Part shown: one piece after another, positions 1-4,694 of the stretch
Layout of the letters: every line of letters begins with the position of its first letter
Position numbering within the stretch: the stretch's first letter is position 1
From: JAAYBR01 sp033813475
GTDB taxonomy: Bacteria; Hydrogenedentota; Hydrogenedentia; Hydrogenedentales; CAITNO01
Direction: 5' to 3'
Assembly (NCBI GenBank): GCA_033813475.1
Contig: JAPXRP010000202.1
Coordinates: forward strand, 1-7,547
DNA: 7,547 nucleotides
Notes under the pieces: generated by a model
Databases searched by the model: none
What the model was told of the DNA's origin: nothing
What the model saw: only the letters and a program-made list of their open reading frames with translations
Made by a program: the position numbers and the translations under genes

Positions 1-51
1 CTTCCTGTTCATGCGCAGGAGACGGTCTGCGGGCTGAAGACGGGCATCCCC

Positions 52-903
52 TCAGGGCTGGTACGGCGGTCCCCCACGCCATTCCACATCGGCCCCGGCG
101 AACCGCTTTTTCATCACGCGCAGGGCCTCGGGATTGCAGTCCACGAGGATGCAGCGGCGGCCGAGGGCCAGGGCGGACTCCCCCAGCGTGCCGCTGCCCG
201 CAAAGCAGTCGAGGAGCAGGTCGCCGGGCCGGGAATGCACCTTCACGATCCGGTCAATGATTCCCCGGGGCTTCTGCGTGGGGTAGCCGGTCTTCTCTTT
301 GCCGTTGGGGCTGACGATGGTGTGCCACCACGTGTCCGTGGGCGTTTTTCCTTTTGCGGCCTTCTCCGGCCCCACGAGGCCGGGGGCCATGTAGGGGATG
401 CGGTCGCAGGCGTCCAGGTGAAACTGGTAGTTCGCCGGATCCTTCGCGTACCAGAAGATCGTGTCGTGCTTCGCGGGCCATTTGGTCTTCGACCGCGCCC
501 CGTAGTCATAGGCCCAGATGATCTCGTTCATAAAGGATTCGCGGCCGAAGATCAGGTCGAGAAGAAGCTTGCAGTAATGCGCCTCGCGGTAGTCAATGTG
601 GAAGAAGAGGCTGCCGTCCGCCGCCAGCACCCGCCGCGCCTCCACCAGCCGGGGCTCCAGGAAGGCGAGATAGTCGTCGAACAGGTCGGAATACGCCTTC
701 GACCCCAGCTTCACCGTCCGGTAGCGCTTCCCCTGAAACCCCGTCCGGTCGCCGTCCTCGTCGCGGACCGTCGAGAGCTGCGTCCGCCGCTGCACCTTGC
801 CCGTGTTGAACGGCGGGTCTATGTAGATGAGGTTGACCGACCCCCCGGGGAGTTCCCGAAGGACGGGGAGGTTGTCGGAGAGGTGGATGGTGAGGTCAGG
901 CAT
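52..903 (-). CDS. Beta-class site-specific DNA methyltransferase (probably N6-adenine)
   Basis: This 283-residue protein should transfer a methyl group from S-adenosylmethionine to a base within a DNA recognition site. The catalytic motif IV DPPF is at residues 29-32 (in YIDPPFNTGK) and the AdoMet-binding motif FAGSGT is at 234-239, preceded by GYPTQKP at 206-212. Motif IV before motif I is the beta-class order of the N6/N4 methylase family (PF01555). DPPF favours adenine N6; N4-cytosine enzymes usually carry SPPY. Residues about 40-200 should hold the target-recognition region, and the sequence does not reveal the site. The length is much shorter than type III Mod subunits, so it resembles a type II or orphan methylase. 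The ATG directly follows the TGA of the upstream DUF4357 gene, with an AAGG ribosome site inside that gene (911-914), so translation is probably coupled. No restriction nuclease is visible in the window. Confidence 0.9.
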   Translation of the reverse strand: MPDLTIHLSDNLPVLRELPGGSVNLIYIDPPFNTGKVQRRTQLSTVRDEDGDRTGFQGKRYRTVKLGSKAYSDLFDDYLAFLEPRLVEARRVLAADGSLFFHIDYREAHYCKLLLDLIFGRESFMNEIIWAYDYGARSKTKWPAKHDTIFWYAKDPANYQFHLDACDRIPYMAPGLVGPEKAAKGKTPTDTWWHTIVSPNGKEKTGYPTQKPRGIIDRIVKVHSRPGDLLLDCFAGSGTLGESALALGRRCILVDCNPEALRVMKKRFAGADVEWRGGPPYQP

Positions 904-1401
904 TCATCTGCCTTCTGGGCGGCCCCAGGCATCCGGCCCACTCTTTGACCCACCACATACAATCGATGCAGCAATAGACGGGTTTGGAAACTCATAGTCA
1001 CGTGTGAATACATAGAAAAGGCCGCTCCTATCTTCGGCAAGAACACCTGCCCGAACAAGCTCGTCGCGGATTTTCATTTTATATGAATCATTGACAAAGC
1101 TGTCATTAGCAAATTTGCGCGCCCGGGAGCCCTTGTAAACAAGAAATAGTCTGCTGTCTAAGTAACGCCCTCGTGCCTGTTGGAAGAAGCGGTCGTTGTT
1201 GTTTGGCCTAAAACCTTCTGAAGACGAATTTGTCTTGGAGAGCTCCGCCTGCAACATCTCTTTGGCTTCTTCGAAAAGCGCGTTGTATTTCTGCGCGGTG
1301 TTGGTCTGAAACTCCAAAGCGTCCAACAATTCGGCATACTCGTCATACGGGAGCAGTGCGAACTTTGGCTGCCCGTTTGAATCATAGAAAATCTCGCTCA
1401 T
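904..1401 (-). CDS. DUF4357 domain protein with antitoxin-like N-terminus
   Basis: This 165-residue cytoplasmic protein has three parts. Residues 3-24 (FYDSNGQPKFALLPYDEY) resemble the N-terminal beta motif of Phd/YefM-type and HTH antitoxins. Residues about 20-57 form a charged helical stretch. Residues about 83-159 match DUF4357 as I remember it: KGSRAR at 90-95, a helix ending RAGVL at 117-121, then FTRDYEFPNPSIAASIV at 132-148 and a terminal Trp at 159. The usual GRSANG-like turn is replaced by GGSKSGPDAW. DUF4357 often accompanies restriction-modification genes or GIY-YIG nucleases, and its biochemical role is not known to me. The ATG at 1401 has a near-perfect ribosome site; a GTG 24 bases upstream lacks one. 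The stop abuts the methyltransferase start. About 48% GC over 961-1380 (hand count) contrasts with 75-80% in later genes and suggests horizontal transfer. Confidence 0.8.
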   Translation of the reverse strand: MSEIFYDSNGQPKFALLPYDEYAELLDALEFQTNTAQKYNALFEEAKEMLQAELSKTNSSSEGFRPNNNDRFFQQARGRYLDSRLFLVYKGSRARKFANDSFVNDSYKMKIRDELVRAGVLAEDRSGLFYVFTRDYEFPNPSIAASIVCGGSKSGPDAWGRPEGR

Positions 1402-1404
1402 TTT

Positions 1405-1412
1405 ACCTCCTT
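1405..1412 (-). promoter_or_regulatory. Ribosome binding site of the DUF4357 gene
   Basis: On the minus strand AAGGAGGT lies three bases before the ATG at 1401. It is close to the full anti-16S complement and fixes the start at 1401 rather than at the upstream GTG at 1425. Confidence 0.75.
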
Positions 1413-1462
1413 TTCTTTTCTTCACCTTGTTTGCGGGTGGCGATTACCGCATTTGCTTACGC

Positions 1463-1491
1463 AGTTTACATGAAAGAACATCGGGAGTCAA
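1463..1491 (-). promoter_or_regulatory. Sigma70-type promoter of the DUF4357/methyltransferase operon
   Basis: On the minus strand TTGACT (1486-1491) is followed after exactly 17 bases by TAAACT (1463-1468). These match the consensus -35 at five of six positions and the -10 at four of six. Transcription would start near 1456, giving a leader of about 55 bases before the ATG at 1401. The surrounding DNA is AT-rich, like the gene it serves. No experimental support. Confidence 0.55.
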
Positions 1492-1571
1492 CATAGCATT
1501 GATGGTTATTGTGGACGCACGCAGGGTGTGGGAGTGTGGGCAATGCGGGTTCTCTTAGCGCGCGGAGCGCG

Positions 1572-1715
1572 CCTTGGAGTGCGGCAGCTTGCTGCCGCCT
1601 TTCTTCGCGTGGGCTTGCCCGCGCGCGGTCCCATGAGAAACGGGGCATGTCGTTGTTCCGGAGGCATGGTGCTTCCCCGGTCTGAAAGGCGGCAGCAAGC
1701 TACCGCACTCCAAGG
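1572..1715. repeat. REP-like inverted repeat pair (32-base arms, 80-base spacer)
   Basis: Arm 1 (1572-1603) and arm 2 (1684-1715) are reverse complements over 32 bases with a single mismatch. Each arm is itself palindromic: arm 1 contains GCGGCAGCTTGCTGCCGC, an 8-base perfect stem around TT, and arm 2 has the same structure with one C-A mispair. The spacer 1604-1683 shows no coding signal. Two hairpin-forming arms in opposite orientation match the layout of REP doublets (REPINs/BIMEs), which are mobilised in trans by a REP-associated tyrosine transposase of the Y1 family. I recall similar GCGGCAGC-type palindromes in intergenic DNA of PVC-related bacteria, but could not verify this. It could also act as a transcription or topology barrier between the divergent operons. 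Confidence 0.75.
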
Positions 1716-1753
1716 TGCTGCGCACGGTGCAACACCGGGCCGGACGTCCCCGC

Positions 1754-1784
1754 TTGACAACCCCGCGCCCCGGTCGCCTATGCT
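1754..1784 (+). promoter_or_regulatory. Promoter of the sulfatase gene
   Basis: A perfect -35 TTGACA (1754-1759) and a -10 TATGCT (1779-1784, four of six) are separated by 19 bases, slightly longer than the ideal 17. Transcription would begin near 1791, leaving a leader of about 26 bases with the ribosome site at 1804-1810. The same TATGCT hexamer precedes the next gene cluster and the cyclo-ligase gene. Confidence 0.5.
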
Positions 1785-1803
1785 GGCATCCGGTGGTCAA
1801 CGG

Positions 1804-1810
1804 AAAGGAG
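1804..1810 (+). promoter_or_regulatory. Ribosome binding site of the sulfatase gene
   Basis: AAAGGAG stands six bases before the ATG at 1817. It selects that start over an in-frame upstream start at 1715, which lies in the repeat and upstream of the predicted promoter, and it puts the twin-arginine motif at the protein's N-terminus. Confidence 0.75.
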
Positions 1811-1816
1811 ACGGTC

Positions 1817-3193
1817 ATGGGTTCGTGCACACGGCGCGGGTTTCTGGCGGGGGCGGCGGCGGGACTGGCGGCGGCGGAGATGGGCCGGCGGACGGCGCAC
1901 GCAGCGGCGCCGCCGCGAAAGAACATCCTGCTGTTCGTGGCGGACGACCTGGGGCGGAACGATGCGGGGTGCTACGGCAACGCGGCCATCAAGACGCCGG
2001 GGCTGGACCGGCTGGCGGCGTCGGGCACGCGGTTCACAAACGCCTATTGCAGTTCGCCGTCGTGCAGCCCGAGCCGGTCGGTCATCCTGACGGGGATGCA
2101 CAACCACGCGAACGGCATGTACGGCCTGCAGCACGCGGAGCACCATTTCCAGTCCTTCGACAAGGTGGTGAGCCTGCCCAAACGCCTTGCGGACAGGGGG
2201 TATCGGACGGCCCTCGCGGGGAAGTACCATGTCTGGCCCAGGGAGGCCTATCCCTTTGAAGTCACCGTGCAGGGCGCGCCGACGCCCGACAAGATGGCGG
2301 AGAAGTGCCGGCCCGTGATGGAGGCGCAGGACGGCCGCCCCTTCTTCCTCTACTTCTGCACAACGGAGCCCCACCGCCCCTTCAAGCACCAGCCGGAGGA
2401 CCTGCCGGACCCTAAGGACGTGGTGGTGCCGCCGTACCTGCCGGACACGTCCGCCTGCCGCGCGGAACTCGCCCGGTACTACGCGTCGGTGCGCCAGGCC
2501 GACCGCGCGCTGGAGCGCCTGCTGGACCTGCTGGACGAGACGGGCCACCGCGAGGACACGATGGTGCTGTTCGTCTCCGACAACGGCATTCCCTTTCCCG
2601 GGGCGAAGACGAACGTGTACGAGCCGGGGGTCAACCTGCCCTGCGTGGCCCGGGTGCCGGGCGCGCCGAACCCTGGCGGCGTTTGCGGCGCCTTTGTGTC
2701 GTGGGCGGACATCACGCCGACCCTCTGCGCCTGGGCGGGGGTGCCGGTGGACGCGGACGCCGTGCAGGGCCGGTCCTTTCTGGAGGCGATGCGCGGGGAG
2801 CAGCCCGCCGGATGGGACACCGTGTACGGCTCCCACACCTTCCACGAGGTGACCATGTACTACCCCATGCGCTGGATGCGCGAGGGGAAATGGAAGCTCA
2901 TCTGGAATCTCGCCAGCGGCCTGTCCTTCCCCTTTGCCCAGGACCTGTGGGAGTCGGAGACCTGGCAGGACATCCGCGCGCGGGGTGTCGAGGTCTACGG
3001 CAAGCGCCGCGTGGACGCATACCTGCACCGCCCGCCGCTGGAACTCTACGATCTGGAGGCCGACCCCGACGAGATCCACAATCTCGCGGACGACCCCGCG
3101 CACGCGGAGACCCTCAAGCGGCTCCATGCCTCGCTGAAGGCCTTCCAGGAACGCACCAAGGACCCCTGGATCATCAAGTGGGAGCACGAGTAG
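1817..3193 (+). CDS. Tat-exported formylglycine-dependent sulfatase
   Basis: This 458-residue protein should hydrolyse a sulfate ester or sulfamate outside the cytoplasm. The N-terminus TRRGFLAG (5-12) is a twin-arginine signal followed by an alanine-rich segment, with cleavage probably near residue 31. The metal site starts at D43-D44 (FVADDLG). The sulfatase signature CSPSR (83-87) provides Cys83 for conversion to formylglycine. Other expected active-site elements are GKYH (135-138), EPHRP (184-188), SDNG (254-257) and K264. The C-terminal LYDLEADPDEIHNLA is the common end-domain motif of N-sulfoglucosamine sulfohydrolase and related type I sulfatases. The length is normal for the family. 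Tat export fits a protein that is modified and folded before secretion. The maturation enzyme is not in the window. It has its own promoter, and a palindromic repeat follows. The substrate cannot be assigned; sulfated polysaccharides are the usual targets. Confidence 0.93.
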   Translation: MGSCTRRGFLAGAAAGLAAAEMGRRTAHAAAPPRKNILLFVADDLGRNDAGCYGNAAIKTPGLDRLAASGTRFTNAYCSSPSCSPSRSVILTGMHNHANGMYGLQHAEHHFQSFDKVVSLPKRLADRGYRTALAGKYHVWPREAYPFEVTVQGAPTPDKMAEKCRPVMEAQDGRPFFLYFCTTEPHRPFKHQPEDLPDPKDVVVPPYLPDTSACRAELARYYASVRQADRALERLLDLLDETGHREDTMVLFVSDNGIPFPGAKTNVYEPGVNLPCVARVPGAPNPGGVCGAFVSWADITPTLCAWAGVPVDADAVQGRSFLEAMRGEQPAGWDTVYGSHTFHEVTMYYPMRWMREGKWKLIWNLASGLSFPFAQDLWESETWQDIRARGVEVYGKRRVDAYLHRPPLELYDLEADPDEIHNLADDPAHAETLKRLHASLKAFQERTKDPWIIKWEHE

Positions 3194-3223
3194 CCCCCAA
3201 CGCCGGACAAGAAGAGCAGGCTC

Positions 3224-3331
3224 GGCGTGTTGGCGGGCAAGAGATGGCTTCCCTCGCTCCGCTCCTTCGCCATGACGCGGAAACGTGCGTCATGGCGAGC
3301 GAAGCGAAGCCATCTCGTGTCCGCAAACGCC
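3224..3331. repeat. Intergenic palindromic repeat between sulfatase and DUF2147 genes
   Basis: The two halves, 3224-3278 and 3287-3331, are imperfect reverse complements around the 8-base loop 3279-3286. GAGATGGCTTC (3241-3251) pairs with GAAGCCATCTC (3306-3316), and CGCCATGACGC (3268-3278) pairs with GCGTCATGGCG (3287-3297), all perfectly. The segment between these pairing blocks is 16 bases on the left and 8 on the right. Outside them, a further stretch (3224-3240 against 3317-3331) pairs with a few mismatches. The core CGTCATGGCGAGCGAAGCGA resembles a short dispersed palindrome I have seen in unrelated bacterial genomes. It occupies about half of the 219-base gap and could also slow or stop sulfatase transcription, although no T-run follows. 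I found no similarity to the repeat at 1572-1715. Confidence 0.75.
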
Positions 3332-3343
3332 CCGGTCAACACG

Positions 3344-3372
3344 TTGAACGGCCCGCAGGATGCGGGTATGCT
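3344..3372 (+). promoter_or_regulatory. Promoter of the DUF2147 / EF-hand gene pair
   Basis: TTGAAC (3344-3349) and TATGCT (3367-3372) are separated by the ideal 17 bases, each matching consensus at four of six positions or better. Transcription would start near 3379, 34 bases before the ATG at 3413. The -35 overlaps a small inverted repeat, TCAAC-AC-GTTGA (3336-3347), that could bind a dimeric regulator; this last point is speculative. Confidence 0.55.
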
Positions 3373-3398
3373 GGTGGCCCGTCGGTCGAGACGGCAAC

Positions 3399-3404
3399 AA
3401 GGAG
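3399..3404 (+). promoter_or_regulatory. Ribosome binding site of the DUF2147 gene
   Basis: AAGGAG is eight bases before the ATG at 3413. It rejects an in-frame start at 3227 that lies inside the palindromic repeat, and leaves a clean signal peptide at the N-terminus. Confidence 0.75.
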
Positions 3405-3412
3405 CGTTTCCC

Positions 3413-3868
3413 ATGAAGTGGAAGCTGGCTGTGGTGCTGGGGTGTCTTGCGTGCGCGGCGTTTGCGGTGGAGGAGTCGGAGGTGCTGGCGGAGTGGCTGG
3501 TGGAGTCGGGGGACGCGCGGGTGGAGATCTACAAGGCGGCGGACGGCACCTATGAGGGGCGCCTCTGCTGGCTGAAGGAGCCCGAGTATCCCGCGGGGGA
3601 TCCGGAGGCGGGCAAGCCGAGGCGCGACCGCGACAACCCCGACAAGGCCCTGCGCGACCGTCCGATGCAGGGGCTGGTCTTCATGACCGGGTTCCGCTAC
3701 GACGGCGACGGCAAGTGGAAGGGCGGCAAGGTGTATGACGCCGAGAACGGCAAGACGTACAGCTGCAAGATGACCCTGAAGGACCGGGAAACCCTGGAAA
3801 TCCGGGGGTACATCGGCGTCTCCCTCCTGGGCCGCAACCAGACCTGGAAACGCCATCCCGGAACGTGA
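3413..3868 (+). CDS. Secreted DUF2147 family protein
   Basis: This 151-residue protein starts with a signal peptide: MKWK, a hydrophobic core to about residue 16, and a probable signal peptidase I site after AFA (16-18). No convincing lipobox is present. The mature part matches the DUF2147 pattern I remember: EWLVESGDARVEIYK near 27-41, YEGRLCWLKEPEYP, an NPD-K-LRDRP-QGL stretch, a WKGGKVYDAENGKTYSCKM stretch, and the closing signature RGYIGVSLLGRNQTWKR. The family is a small beta-rich exported domain of about 130-150 residues with no established reaction, so the length is typical and complete. It sits 100 bases upstream of the EF-hand gene on the same strand with no T-tailed terminator between, so the two may be cotranscribed. 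A role in the cell envelope is inference only. Confidence 0.88.
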   Translation: MKWKLAVVLGCLACAAFAVEESEVLAEWLVESGDARVEIYKAADGTYEGRLCWLKEPEYPAGDPEAGKPRRDRDNPDKALRDRPMQGLVFMTGFRYDGDGKWKGGKVYDAENGKTYSCKMTLKDRETLEIRGYIGVSLLGRNQTWKRHPGT

Positions 3869-3896
3869 GCCTTCGGAACTTTTTCCGGGGGCGGGT

Positions 3897-3945
3897 GTTT
3901 CACGGGGTGCGCGCCGGACAGCGGTCCGGAGGCGCGGTGACAAAC
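3897..3945 (+). other. Hairpin in the leader of the EF-hand gene
   Basis: CCGGAC (3914-3919) and GTCCGG (3924-3929) form a perfect 6-base stem around AGCG. The stem can extend imperfectly outward, ending with GTTTCAC (3897-3903) against GTGACAAAC (3937-3945). No T-run follows, so it is not a standard terminator. It could be an mRNA processing or stability element between the DUF2147 and EF-hand genes. In DNA this GC-rich, a chance hairpin is possible. Confidence 0.35.
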
Positions 3946-3968
3946 CCGAAAACCAGGAGAACGAAGAG

Positions 3969-4595
3969 ATGACACGGAACATTGCGATGCTGGCCCTGCT
4001 GCTGGCGCTCACGCCGGCCCTTGCGGTCCTTGCCCAACCCCCGGCGCCCGCCCCCGCGCCGCCCTGTCCGGCGGCCCAGGGTGCTCCGTGCCCCGCAGCG
4101 CAGGGCGCGCCCTGCCCCGCAGCGAAGGCGGGACCGCCCCCCGGGCCCGGCCCGGCGGCCATGGTGAAGGCTGCGGACGCCGACAAGGACGGCAAGGTGA
4201 CCCTGGAGGAGTTCAAGGCGGCGGCGGTGAAGGGCGCCGAGAAGCGGTTCAAGGACCTCGACCGGAACGCGGACGGCGTGCTGACGCCGGAAGACCGCCC
4301 CGAAGGCCCCACCCCCCCGGCGAAGCCCGCCGCGGCCCGAAAGCCGGGACAGGGCAAACCCCGGCAGGCCGGCCCCACGCCGCAGGAGCGCGCCGAGCAG
4401 GCCGCAAAAATGAAAGCCGCCGACACGGACGGCGACGGCAAGGTCTCCCGGGAGGAGGCGCGCGCCGCCTTCCCCAAGATGACGGATGAGCGTTTCAAGC
4501 AGATGGACCGGAACGGCGACGGCTTCCTCGGTCCCGAGGACCGCGCCCAGAAGGCCCCGAAAAAAGGCAAGCCCGCCCCCGCGAAAACCAACTGA
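3969..4595 (+). CDS. Secreted four-EF-hand calcium-binding protein
   Basis: This 208-residue protein begins with a signal peptide (hydrophobic 5-21, probable cleavage near LAQ, 21-23). Then comes a proline/alanine-rich segment with three 8-residue repeats of PCPAAQGA (32-55), which place cysteines at 33, 41 and 49. Four canonical 12-residue EF-hand loops follow: 70-81 (DADKDGKVTLEE), 98-109 (DRNADGVLTPED), 152-163 (DTDGDGKVSREE) and 180-191 (DRNGDGFLGPED). Loops 1 and 3 end in Glu, as in calcium-specific sites; loops 2 and 4 end in Asp, which usually weakens calcium selectivity. Residues 66-110 and 148-192 are clearly a duplicated EF-hand pair joined by a Pro/Ala/Lys linker. A ribosome site AGGAGA (3955-3960) precedes the ATG by eight bases. 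It is the last gene before a strong terminator. It should bind calcium outside the cytoplasm; its partner is unknown. Confidence 0.9.
   Translation: MTRNIAMLALLLALTPALAVLAQPPAPAPAPPCPAAQGAPCPAAQGAPCPAAKAGPPPGPGPAAMVKAADADKDGKVTLEEFKAAAVKGAEKRFKDLDRNADGVLTPEDRPEGPTPPAKPAAARKPGQGKPRQAGPTPQERAEQAAKMKAADTDGDGKVSREEARAAFPKMTDERFKQMDRNGDGFLGPEDRAQKAPKKGKPAPAKTN
4062..4133 (+). repeat. Three tandem 24-base coding repeats in the EF-hand gene
   Basis: Three consecutive in-frame 24-base units encode PCPAAQGA, PCPAAQGA and PCPAAKAG. The DNA copies differ at synonymous positions, so the array is not a fresh slippage product and the peptide pattern seems to be maintained. Confidence 0.75.
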
Positions 4596-4616
4596 CCGAC
4601 ACATTCGGATGACCGC

Positions 4617-4659
4617 GGCGGCCGGAAGGGCGCGTCCCTTCCGGCCGCCCGTGTTTTTC
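4617..4659 (+). terminator. Rho-independent terminator after the EF-hand gene
   Basis: A perfect 14-base GC-rich stem (4617-4630 with 4636-4649) around the loop CGCGT is followed by CGTGTTTTTC. It starts 22 bases after the EF-hand stop codon and is the strongest terminator in the window. It separates the secreted-protein genes from the cyclo-ligase gene. Confidence 0.87.
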
Positions 4660-4669
4660 GGGGTTCTGG

Positions 4670-4675
4670 TATGCT
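4670..4675 (+). promoter_or_regulatory. Possible -10 element of the cyclo-ligase gene
   Basis: TATGCT is the same hexamer found upstream of the sulfatase and DUF2147 genes. Transcription would start near 4682, just before the ribosome site at 4684-4689, so the leader would be very short. No -35 match is visible at the right distance, because that position falls in the terminator stem. Treat as tentative. Confidence 0.3.
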
Positions 4676-4683
4676 TTTGCCGG

Positions 4684-4689
4684 AAAGGA
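4684..4689 (+). promoter_or_regulatory. Ribosome binding site of the cyclo-ligase gene
   Basis: AAAGGA is five bases before the ATG at 4695. It favours this start over the in-frame ATG at 4671, which has no ribosome site and overlaps the possible -10 element. Confidence 0.65.
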
Positions 4690-4694
4690 ACAGC

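Larger units (their letters stand above)
1402..1816. other. Divergent intergenic region of 415 bases
   Basis: This stretch lies between two divergently transcribed genes and I see no credible gene in it. It holds the minus-strand promoter (1463-1491), a small hairpin formed by GCGCGC arms around GGA (1558-1572), an inverted pair of 32-base repeats (1572-1603 and 1684-1715), and the plus-strand sulfatase promoter (1754-1784). Open frames crossing it are made by the repeat sequence and lack ribosome sites and recognisable domains. The AT-rich composition of the left cassette ends near 1500-1540, which may mark the edge of transferred DNA. Confidence 0.7.

Noticed and set aside
1715..1816. An upstream in-frame start giving the sulfatase 34 extra residues
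   Set aside because: It begins at the end of a repeat arm, upstream of the likely promoter, and would bury the twin-arginine signal. The ATG at 1817 has a strong ribosome site.
1506..1926. Small open frames through the 1572-1715 inverted repeats
   Set aside because: Their peptides are translations of the palindromic repeat itself, with no ribosome site or family match, so they are probably spurious.
1778..3187. A 469-codon open frame on the minus strand opposite the sulfatase gene
   Set aside because: It is the antisense shadow of a convincing sulfatase. Its product is rich in Arg/His/Val with no recognisable domain, as expected for reversed high-GC coding DNA.
1572..3331. A CRISPR array or composite transposon defined by the palindromic repeats
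   Set aside because: There are no regularly spaced direct repeats. The two repeat families are unrelated to each other, and no transposase or integrase gene is present.
4596..4694. 6S RNA upstream of the cyclo-ligase gene, as in gammaproteobacteria
   Set aside because: The gap is only 99 bases and is filled by a classical terminator. There is no room or structure for an RNA of about 180 bases.
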